A stretch of 64,000 bases of DNA from Rhynchonema sp. JSB1_4. Lineage: Eukaryota > Nematoda > Chromadorea > Monhysterida > Xyalidae. The translations under genes were made by a program, and so were the position numbers. The stretch is taken from positions 62,001 through 126,000 of the forward strand of contig JASAMV010002578.1 in assembly GCA_030248065.1 (NCBI GenBank). The letters are read 5' to 3'. The notes below the pieces were generated by a model. The model worked only from the letters and a program-made list of their open reading frames with translations. It searched no databases and had not been told where the DNA came from. Below, in pieces: positions 26,401 through 33,522 of the stretch (its first letter is position 1; each line of letters starts with the position of its first letter).

Positions 26401-28507
26401 TTACTTAGGTATGTTTTGAGGGACACTAAAGAGAACTTCTCCACTGACTTGCATGTTTATGTCGATCACCTGCGATCTAGCCCATTTGGTCATAATTTGA
26501 GAACCCGCCCGAAGGTAACTCTGTGGGCATATATGACAAAGGGAAGACCAACCTTCTGTTTGTGAATTTGGGGATAAATTTGAAGAGAGATAAAGAGTTA
26601 CACCACACTCATGTTGTGTGACAAAAGCAACAAATGACAAATCCACACAACTGCAAATAGGCGAGCAAAGTGGAGTCTGTCGATAGCTTACGTCGATAGC
26701 TCAATAACTGCACAGTATACGGTATGGGGTGTCCTATATTATACGTGCAGCGATTGTTGGGATGTCTGGGAACTGTATGAGTCCATTACAACGCCATTTT
26801 AAACTGAAATATAAGCGCCGCAGGCGATTTTTTGAGAATGATGAGCAATAAAACGTATGAAAACATACATTTTTACCTTAAAAAAGTGAGAAAATAACGA
26901 AAAAAAGGGGAAAAATAATAAAAAAAAGTGGACTTACTTTTTAAAATTTTAAAATAAAAAAAGTGGCCAACTTTTTTTTTAAAAAAAAAAATTTTTTTTT
27001 ACAAAAAAATTTTTACTTTTTTTTTTAATCCAACCCTGCTCATTACCTATCACAGCCGCGCCCATCGCAAAGTGCACGATCGGGCAGACGCAATGTGAAC
27101 GCAAAGTCAGGCACCACCGCTGATCGAGAGCACAGTTTGGGCTCGAGTGGCTATGGATCGGAGGTCAGGGGACATGACTAGACCTAAAATTTTTTTTAAC
27201 TTCTTGGGGCAGATACTCAACCACACAATTTAATGGAATTCTCGAAATATACGCATTATATGAAATCGACCCATGGATCTGGCATAATATTATGAATTGT
27301 GATGCGTGTATTTTTTATTTTTTATGGTCGGTATTCCATCTGTTTTCATCGTCAGTGCTAGTACACCAGTTGGTCACGTGTCAGCCCCCTGCCTCTGAAA
27401 TGCACACTTGCAGATGCTATCAGCCCGTTCCGAAGACAGTGTCGACAATCTATCGACAATTGCCGAGAACGGCAACCAGCCGATTCAGCACACCAATCGT
27501 AATCGTCAACACACAAAATCCACCTCGTGCATGTCAACCAGTGTGACCGAGGGCGGCCCTGTCTCCAACATGAATGATGTGAATGGAAATCTGGCTGCTG
27601 TCAATCAAGCGATGATTAGCTCCACGTACTCGGACTACGGGGCGAGATTGACCATGAATGAGTCCACTGATTCTGTTGGTGAGTGACAATACTGAAAGCG
27701 ATTGGATGAAGTACACCAAGTAGGCGCCAAGTACTCCGGCTGACATCAAACGTCTGAGCTCGGTCCTAAAGTCTGTGTCAATAATCGACATGTTGCGACA
27801 AATAATTTTACATCTCATTGGTTCAGGCGTGAGACTTCGACGACCGACAGGCATTGAGATTGCCAGAATGCATAGTTTTTTTTGGTTGTTGTGGCTCCAC
27901 TTGTTTCGACCTTCAAAAACAATATGCCGACCCATCCAATCACAGGTCATCATTCGAACAGCACGTCCACTTCCAATGACTCCACCGTGTCAGTTAGTGT
28001 GCCTCCGTGGCTTCGCATTAACGAAGCGGTAATTTTTTCATTTTTTGGACAATTTTTTGAAACAAATGAAAACATTCCTAAACTCTTTCCATCACGTTCT
28101 GTTTTGTCAGGTATTACATGTTCCACTTAACAAACCGGCAATGGTGCGGTACATGGGAGCCATTGAGTTTGAGGCGGGCATTTGGGTGGGACTTCATTTC
28201 GATGAACCTTGCGGTCAGCGATCTTCCATTCTGTTGGGTGCTCAACACTTCTTGTGCTTGCCTTTCTTTTTTCCACAACAATTAAAAACTGTTTGAAAAA
28301 ATGGTCAATAACGCACGCGTTTCTTCAGGCAATTGCAACGGCACGGTGAAAAATGTGAAATATTTTGACGCTCCAACGAAGTGTGGATTATTCGCCAAGG
28401 TTGACGATTTGAAACCCTTAGAAATGAACGTGTCGACTTTGGAAAGAAAGCAGAACTTCAGGGCTTCCAACACAAATAATCCGAAAATTCGGGTAAACAT
28501 TGGTTAA
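5416..28507 (+). CDS. klp-4: Kinesin-3 family motor, KIF13/Kinesin-73/KLP-4 type
   Basis: Plus-end-directed microtubule motor for cargo transport. I joined 42 exons in phase: 5416-5476, 5868-5949, 9718-9788, 9912-10010, 10077-10257, 10348-10435, 10535-10669, 11194-11306, 11496-11622, 11821-11909, 11977-12100, 13617-13721, 13966-14100, 14176-14303, 14436-14545, 14649-14826, 14885-15016, 16989-17154, 20388-20531, 20618-20767, 20887-21009, 21075-21197, 21260-21432, 21914-22046, 22338-22409, 22483-22602, 23002-23103, 23227-23303, 23397-23452, 23538-23662, 23960-24175, 24585-24638, 24758-24855, 24921-25056, 25133-25235, 25295-25339, 25747-25856, 26193-26255+27047-27163, 27414-27678, 27946-28028, 28111-28213, 28329-28507 (about 1,697 aa). 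Motor (P-loop GQTGSGKSYT, switch [11 protein letters not shown], switch II DLAGSER), FHA, KIF13 middle region and C-terminal CAP-Gly; the FHA plus CAP-Gly pair singles out KIF13 over KIF1. Start chosen for [16 protein letters not shown]. Exon 38 is interrupted by a transposon or begins just after it. The symbol follows the C. elegans orthologue by family. Confidence 0.93.
5950..9717. other. Intron 2 of the KIF13-like gene, no other gene seen
   Basis: A 3.8-kb intron. ORFs on both strands are short, lack splice context and show no recognisable domain. I see no clear transposon with paired ends. An internal enhancer or unrecognised small RNA cannot be excluded. Confidence 0.4.
10681..11162 (+). 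mobile_element. tRNA-derived SINE, split by a hAT insertion
   Basis: A perfect pol III A-box match TAGCTTAGTGGG lies at 10688-10699, just left of the hAT element. A B-box match GGTTCGAGTCT lies about 40 bp after the hAT element's right end. With the hAT element and one target copy taken out, the A-to-B spacing is about 40 bp, normal for a tRNA-type promoter. The acceptor and T stems do not pair well, so this looks like a tRNA-derived repeat or tRNA pseudogene, not a working tRNA. Confidence 0.5.
10705..11100. mobile_element. hAT-like element in KIF13 intron 7
   Basis: It starts CAGGGTTGGG at 10705 and ends CCCCTG at 11100. The perfect 8-bp duplication GGTTCACA flanks it (10697-10704 and 11101-11108). 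The interior is A- and T-rich, with long A runs interrupted by G or C at 10985-11094; long lysine- and phenylalanine-rich ORFs there are artefacts. The right terminal repeat is poorly conserved beyond the last bases. Confidence 0.65.
12380..13445. repeat. Large fold-back repeat with GC-rich ends
   Basis: Sequence at 12530-12600 recurs inverted at 13262-13345, and 12775-12860 recurs inverted at 13055-13145, with about 200 bp of spacer near 12870-13050. Both outer flanks are extreme GC blocks (12380-12530 C/G-rich with GGGCCC; 13343-13440 C-rich). It lies wholly in the intron between KIF13 exons 11 and 12. No target-site duplication or transposase was found. Confidence 0.7.
13966..14545 (+). 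other. FHA domain (exons 13-15 of the KIF13-like gene)
   Basis: Three exons encode a forkhead-associated domain: [18 protein letters not shown], the LIGS...[14 protein letters not shown] core and a final VNGV...[15 protein letters not shown] strand. This arrangement is standard just after the neck coil in kinesin-3 proteins. An FHA domain binds phosphothreonine or partner proteins in this family. Confidence 0.88.
15479..15955 (-). CDS. Ly6/uPAR-like small GPI-anchored protein, nested in a KIF13 intron
   Basis: A single-exon 158-aa protein read opposite to the kinesin, inside the intron 15017-16988. It has an N-terminal signal peptide ([19 protein letters not shown]), eight cysteines in the mature part, and the closing motif CCETDLCN, typical of Ly6/three-finger proteins. 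A Ser/Thr/Pro-rich linker is followed by a hydrophobic tail ([16 protein letters not shown]), as expected for a GPI signal. NNT and NVT are possible glycosylation sites. Such proteins sit on the outer membrane and often modulate receptors; the partner is unknown here. The start is the only ATG that gives the signal peptide. No polyadenylation signal was identified. Confidence 0.8.
   Translation of the reverse strand: MEIKVGLLLPLIILTPSMARGMNEAKLIKCYGAENNTIAITEPQCSMCVHYKLENEPNKRCLINGKCGEFYEMPDGRATFTLPEVGEIKDVNVTEKGRGTFLANDAYCCETDLCNKDDTPTAPSDDETTLTPGNLAETQKKQLLLPLTLTALIYAFLH
16340..16650 (-). pseudogene. Decayed copy of the Ly6-like gene
   Basis: On the minus strand, [16 protein letters not shown] (near 16400-16460) matches the [15 protein letters not shown] end of the neighbouring Ly6-like gene, and a second piece upstream has a CSAC cysteine pattern. 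The pieces are in different frames, the last conserved cysteine has become tyrosine, and no signal peptide is found. It lies about 400 bp from the intact gene in the same intron, so a local duplication followed by decay is likely. Confidence 0.6.
17772..19446 (+). CDS. Ionotropic glutamate receptor-like (IR-type) channel subunit, nested in a KIF13 intron
   Basis: Two exons, 17772-18044 and 18382-19446, join in phase to about 445 aa. The first carries a ligand-binding S1-like segment with [14 protein letters not shown]. The second opens with [14 protein letters not shown], as found just before M1 in ionotropic receptors. M1 follows ([18 protein letters not shown]), then pore-side segments, an S2-like lobe ([15 protein letters not shown]), and a final helix ([22 protein letters not shown]). 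There is no large amino-terminal domain, as in divergent IRs. It sits on the same strand inside KIF13 intron 17155-20387, so it needs its own promoter. An upstream signal-peptide exon may be missing; the start is uncertain. Confidence 0.7.
20051..20070. repeat. (ATAC)n microsatellite
   Basis: Five ATAC units in KIF13 intron 18, preceded by ACACAC. Confidence 0.8.
22047..22337 (+). other. GC-AG intron of the KIF13-like gene
   Basis: The exon ending at 22046 (GGVYQLKQ) is followed by GCACGT instead of GT, and the next exon ([10 protein letters not shown]) starts at 22338 after AATTCAG. Both sides are phase 0 and the joined protein matches the KIF13 pattern. No GT donor nearby keeps the frame. 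Confidence 0.7.
24268..24493. repeat. Fold-back MITE with internal GGTGTAAAG repeats
   Basis: The arms from 24268 and to 24493 are near-perfect inverted copies (TTTCGAAACGGTGTAAAGG and its complement). Each arm also contains short tandem GTCGGTGTAAAG/GCTCGGT units. It lies in the KIF13 intron before exon 32. No target duplication could be defined. Confidence 0.7.
26256..27038. mobile_element. hAT-like element in or beside a KIF13 exon
   Basis: The perfect 18-bp inverted termini CAGGGTTGGATTAAAAAA (26256-26273 and the complement at 27021-27038) are flanked by the perfect 8-bp duplication CTCATTAC (26248-26255 and 27039-27046). The 783-bp interior is A/T-rich at both ends and encodes no transposase. 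Taking out the element and one octamer leaves an open reading frame from 26193 through 27163. A real acceptor at CTATCACAG (ending 27055) is an alternative, which would make the element intronic. Confidence 0.85.
27946..28507 (+). other. C-terminal CAP-Gly domain (exons 40-42 of the KIF13-like gene)
   Basis: The exons encode a CAP-Gly fold: the [22 protein letters not shown] strand-turn block (in two parts), a [13 protein letters not shown] segment and [10 protein letters not shown]. The usual KNDG of the binding groove reads CNGTV here, so the canonical lysine is replaced. CAP-Gly at the C-terminus is diagnostic of KIF13B/Kinesin-73. TAA lies at 28505-28507. Confidence 0.85.
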
Positions 28508-28609
28508 AAACATATTGAGCATTATCTGATACCTCGCCTATGCTGCTAAACACGATCTGATTTCCAAAAAGATTATAAGCTTACTTATTATTAATAATTA
28601 TTAATGTTA

Positions 28610-28615
28610 AATAAA
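28610..28615 (+). terminator. Polyadenylation signal AATAAA of the KIF13-like gene
   Basis: The hexamer lies about 100 bp after the stop codon at 28505-28507, in A/T-rich sequence. Confidence 0.5.
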
Positions 28616-29234
28616 CTGTGGTTTCTAATAATTCCACATTTCTTGTGCTTGGTTTATTGGTGTTATTACTAAGCCAGTGAAAATTTTAGTTCAAACTACA
28701 CTTCAATATTGTATCTCTAGTCATGCAATTTTTTCTTTCACTTGTTATTGTATTATAATTTTTTGTTGACTGTCTCTCCGAATTTTCTGTCCGAAACATT
28801 TTCCTGCGGGGTTTTCTTCCTACTCATTTCAGCGTGAAAAATGTGATAACCACAATCTTTTTAAAAACTACATGTATGTTGTCTATTTGTTCGTGAAGAA
28901 TTCTAAAGTCAAGATATGACACGTCAAATGAAACCCATGGAAGCTGTTCGACCACGGTGCTGGAATCAACAATGAAAGGGATCACACCATTGTATGCTTT
29001 TGATACATTGGCGCAATTATGATCTGCTGTCGGAGTCTCGTGCGGAAGCTTATCAATTTGTGAATGAGCCAAAGGTGCCAACACATGTTCAGGTTTATGT
29101 CACACTGACTGTTCAATGGTATGGGCATCTTCAAACAGAACACTCTCTGTTCTGAAGTCCACGAATGGTATGATCCTCAAAGGCGTCAACCATAAAAATA
29201 CTATCCGACTTTAGCTTTATTTTAGCCACATTCA

Positions 29235-29400
29235 AAAAGTACAAACATTTTACATGGGGCTCTATTCGGAAGATGGTCCGAATAAAGCCCCATGGGGCTC
29301 TGATTGGTAATAAAAATAATTTTCAAAATCCGATTTCCCACGTACTACCGAATAGAGCCCCATGGGGAGCTGTAACCGAAAAACTCCGGTAGGTTTCCAT
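29235..29400. repeat. Inverted repeat of the GGGGCTCTATTCGG family
   Basis: The words GGGGCTCTATTCGG (near 29260) and CCGAATAGAGCCCC (near 29350) face each other. Related words occur near 34.86, 35.20, 36.89, 46.31 and 47.23 kb, so this is a dispersed family of small fold-back elements. Confidence 0.5.
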
Positions 29401-29409
29401 CTCGGTTTT

Positions 29410-30324
29410 CAGAGCTTACTAATCACCCGTGTGCTGTATCCCACACGCTTCAGAATCTTGCATTTCAACAGAAAACGGTTAAAATCGTACTGGAGTGCAT
29501 GGACATCGACCTCAGTCATTTCTTGTCGTCTCCGAGGTTGAAATTTGCGGTACGGTAGGTAGGTACGCGCCTATAACCGACACCGACCCAAACCGATTTC
29601 AATACCCAATGACTTGCCTGGCTTGAGGCCTGCATGGAACAGCAAAAAACAACCAAACCAAAACGTCAAGCACTTTGAGGGATATTGTTGCACTCACGTT
29701 GCAATCCAGGGTCGACGACACCCATTGCGCACCTTGTTCGTGGGTGGACACCATTTACGGAGGCTGATTTAAAATATGAGTTGTGTTTCAGAAGGGGCAT
29801 CAACCACGGAGACATCGACTCGAAGAACATTATGATCAACAAAGAGGCCGAAGTAAAATTGATTGACTTTGGACTAACCAACAAGCCATAGATGGTACCT
29901 GGCATCGGTACAGTGCTTCATGTGTAACTATCCTGGTGGTATTCGCACCACGACTGCAAAGTTTTTTTTGGTATTTCCTCAGTTGACTTCTTTTATTCGC
30001 AGCACGCCGAAGACGATTGTTTCGTGAATGGTTGGCGATCGACCTCGATGACACCTGACGAACAGTGGGCGGCACATCGGGATGAGAGCTTCGTGTCGTT
30101 AAACGGTGACCACGGAGTCATTGTTTATCGATATGATACCATGCACCGTTGCTTGGGTTTTGTGCGCGTCAAGTTTCTGGGCGGCATCTGATAAAATGGG
30201 TTCGCGCGAGGATGCACTGGGTGTTTCTGAAGAATTGCGATCACACGAATGGTTGGAAAAGGCACATAAGACTGAACTGACGGATGTGATTGAACGTGTT
30301 GTTAAGCCGGACTGCGGCAAGTAA
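29410..30324 (+). pseudogene. Broken protein-kinase copy
   Basis: Pieces match the kinase locus 2 kb downstream: a QKTV...CMDIDLSHFL segment (about 29450-29530, frameshifted), the catalytic-loop and DFG exon (HGDIDSKNIMIN and LIDFG at 29790-29890, followed by a stop), a GWRSTSMTPDEQWAAHR piece (about 30010-30080), and the C-terminal GSREDALGVSEELRSHEWL (30190-30260). The glycine loop and catalytic lysine exons are not found and the frames do not join, so it is not expressed as a full kinase. Confidence 0.65.
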
Positions 30325-30394
30325 TCCAGCAAGTAACAAGTACAAGTATCAAGTAATCCGTTCGGATATGGATGGTGCTCAATTCCGCGACAGG

Positions 30395-30725
30395 TATAGT
30401 CCGTCCACCAGCTCATGGCACTTTGTGTTGCTGCTGGCTGGTTTGTTCCCTTCCTCCACGTCCTAATGAAAGAGAAATTGAGTTTCCAAAAAAAATTATT
30501 TTTGCTCCTAAAGTGCTGTTTTTATGAAATCGACGTGTTTTATCGATTTTAATTTAATTTAATTTCAAATTTGATCGAATTCAATCGTTTTCGACACATT
30601 TTCTTATTTTTTAAGTTTTTTTGCAATATCGCTCACGCTCAATTTCTCTTTCATTAGAACGTGGAGGAAGGGAACAAACCGGCTAGCAGCAACACAAAGT
30701 GCCATGAGCTGGTGGACGGACTATA
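30395..30725. mobile_element. MITE with long terminal inverted repeats (TATAGTCC family)
   Basis: Arms of about 88 bp start TATAGTCCGTCCACCAGCTC at 30395 and return inverted to end GGACTATA at 30725. The middle is A/T-rich and non-coding. The same terminal word bounds elements at 32687-32991 and near 44566. Confidence 0.8.
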
Positions 30726-31086
30726 CGCAAATTCTAAGAACGTTTGTTGCAAAAGCTAGAATTGGTCGTCAGTGCTTTAAGGATTCTAACAGTACCGTTT
30801 AAACCGTTGGATTTCACTGCTAAACTGTCCTTCCGAAATGACTGAAAACTGTTCAGAATGAAAAAAAACGTGCTGAATTGTACAACATAATCTTCACAAA
30901 CAACATTGTTTAATGTGATACTTCACTTAGAGTGTATTATTATACAGTAAGTGCCGATGCATTACCGACCGTCGAATAAATCTCTTCCGGAAAACTAACC
31001 TTATTTTTTCTCTCAAAAAACTGATCTCTTTTCTTTGTTGTCGTTGGATCTGCTTCATTCAAAAATATTATCTTCCCACAAGAGTA

Positions 31087-32656
31087 ATGTCTCCCCGATA
31101 CCTACTGACGTTTCTGTTTGTTCGGCTGCTGTTTGTAACATCGGACGATCTTGCACTCGAAGATGTGGTCGATTGCAGATCGAATCCGACTCTGGGCAAA
31201 GACAAGAAATATGAATTGCATGAAAACGGAGAACTTGGCAGCGGGTTTGTCAACGTAGAAAAAGTCGTGCTGGAAAACTATTACATTCATAAAGATGTTT
31301 CTTCTTTGTCCAGTTTTGTAGCCAATTCAGCTTTCGGACAAAGACTGACAGAAGTTGGTGTGCGACCACAGCCATAACTAAACTTCTGAATATCAGGAAA
31401 TTCGGGAACGTTTATCGCGCAATCGACCTGGACACGCAGAAACGAGTTGCGATCAAAATCATCAATATTGTTGAATCGCGACAAAAGGAGTTCGTCGTCA
31501 ACGAAATTTCGATCCTCAAAAGCGCAACGCACAAAAACATCATCCAATATTATGAGGTTCAGCAAACTGGTGCTCATTGTGAAAAGTTATTTGTGTTCGC
31601 ATAGCGGACCAAAGGGGCATTAGTCTTCATCAGTTTTCAGAGCTGCCTGGTCACAAAGAGAACCCTGGATCATCCTGCTTTCGAACAGAAAACTGTAATG
31701 CTCGTGACCGAATACATGGACATCGACCTTAAACATTTCTTGCGCTCCTCGCTCTTAGAAGGCGTATTTCAAGAACATCAACTGGCGTACATTATTCGTG
31801 AGGTGCTGGATGGATTGATTTACTTACATCGGTTTGTGTCGGTCCGTTTATTTACCCTCTGAGTGATTTTAACTACACAACTTTTTGTTGGTGTTTCAGG
31901 AAAGGTATCAACCACGGTGATATTGCATCGAGAAACATTATGCTCAACAAAAAGGCCGAAATTAAATTAATTGATTTTGGAGTTGCTAACGATTTGGACA
32001 TTGTAAGCTGGTTTGGTTACCATCTATGTAATTTGTCACATCAGGGATTGCCTGCTTTGGCATGGACATTATTCTGTAGCAGTAGCAGTAGAAGTATAAA
32101 CAGTCAAAGATGACGTAGCCCCCTTACACAAGCAGGCGTGGACTTGAAAAAATGCTGACTGTAAGCTACCATTTTAAATTACAGAATATACTTATTTAAA
32201 TATAACCACCTGTTTTTTCTGTTATTGCTTTATCTTCATGAGTGCCCACTGTATTCAAACTTAATCCATTGAGCATCCTTTTTTTGTTCACAGTTAGCGA
32301 TACAGGACGTTCAAATGTTCCGCAGATGGATGAATGACTTGGTCGGTGACATACGACGAAACAAGGCGCTACCATCAATACGTGGGACATTAATGACCGG
32401 TTAATGACCATTAATCACTTCATTTACTGTGCGCATATCGTTGCAAGTTGCCTGAATTCGGCTCCAATCTGAATACGAATGTGCTTTATGCTGGAGTATT
32501 TCAGCTTTCACGGCTGCGTGCGAGAAGATGGGCTCTCGTGAAGATGCACTGATTGTTTTTGAAGAGTTGAGATCTCACGAATGGTTGAAAAAGGCGGACA
32601 AGACTGGATTGAATGATGTTATTAAACTAGTGATCGGACCAGAGGACGACGTGTAG
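31087..32656 (+). CDS. Divergent protein kinase with signal-like N-terminus, probably incomplete
   Basis: Exons 31087-31244, 31397-31556, 31641-31831 and 31900-32002 join in phase. They encode a hydrophobic leader (YLLTFLFVRLLFV), the glycine loop GSGKFGNVY, the VAIK lysine, the helix-C glutamate (VVNEIS), and the catalytic loop HGDIASRN, in which the usual HRD arginine is glycine, followed by DFG. A last exon, 32505-32656, carries GSREDALIVFEELRSHEWL and a stop. The exon for the activation loop, APE motif and middle of the C-lobe is missing between 32003 and 32504, and the phases 0 and 1 there do not match. It may be a pseudogene or a gene with an unrecognised exon. Protein-kinase-like family; substrate unknown. 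A secreted or membrane location follows only if the leader is real. Confidence 0.55.
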
Positions 32657-32686
32657 ATATTCGGATATGGATGGTTTGATTTGTTG

Positions 32687-32991
32687 TATAGTCCAACCAC
32701 GTACTCATGAGACGACTCTTTTTAAAGCTTGCTTTGCCAGATTCAAAACTGCGCCCGTTGCACGTGTTTTCGCAAACAAAAGAAAGAGATTGGGCCGAGA
32801 GACATGATGACAAGTTCCAGCTGGCTGACCTCAATTTGTTGCGTGCTTACGCCAACAGCAACGTCGTTCAACGCACAAATGTTTTGGTTCTCTTTCTTTC
32901 ATTTCCGAAATACGTGGAACTGGAACATTATTGGATCCGTTCAAGTCAACTTCAAAATAAGTCGTCTCATGAGTTCGTGGCTGGACTATAT
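32687..32991. mobile_element. MITE of the TATAGTCC family
   Basis: It begins TATAGTCCAACCACG (32687) and ends with the inverted form CGTGGCTGGACTATA (32991), with a second inverted block around AGTCGTCTCATGAG. The interior (about 32740-32930) is repeated inverted at 44260-44520. ORFs on both strands here belong to the repeat. It lies 30 bp after the kinase stop. Confidence 0.75.
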
Positions 32992-33522
32992 ATGACGGAC
33001 ATGCGCATTGTAATAAAATTTGTTTTTTTAAGGAATGTGATGAAACACTTGTTAATATAGCTAAACGATTGAACCACGTCGCGCTTTTTCAATTTCACTA
33101 TATCGCTGACCAAACTGGTACAAAGTAATAGATGGTAGCTCGTACACGTATACAAGAAACCGCCCAATATCTTTTTTCGGTTGCTCAACATTGTTATATA
33201 TTATATTGTTATTCACTAATGTAAGCATCACATGTGTTTGCTACTCGTACCGTCGGGCACTACCACGAGTCTTTTAGTTTCTCCTTTGATCTTTGCAGTG
33301 TTGCTCTGTTGCGGCGTATTTGAATGTCTAAGCAGGATACGGAGAGCAAGAACATTCTACAATGGACCGGAAAAGAATGTGATTCCTGAATACAGGCTGT
33401 AAATGGCGGTTGCTCACCGACCATTGTTATGACCTTTGGGAACAGAAGCGCACGCAATTTCTAAGTGCACGAAAATTGAATTTGTTTGTGCTCTCTGGAC
33501 AGAAAAGACGGTGCGAACAAAC

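Noticed and set aside
32707..33060. Overlapping ORFs of 88-117 residues
   Set aside because: They are inside a TATAGTCC-family MITE and recur in the inverted copy near 44.3 kb.
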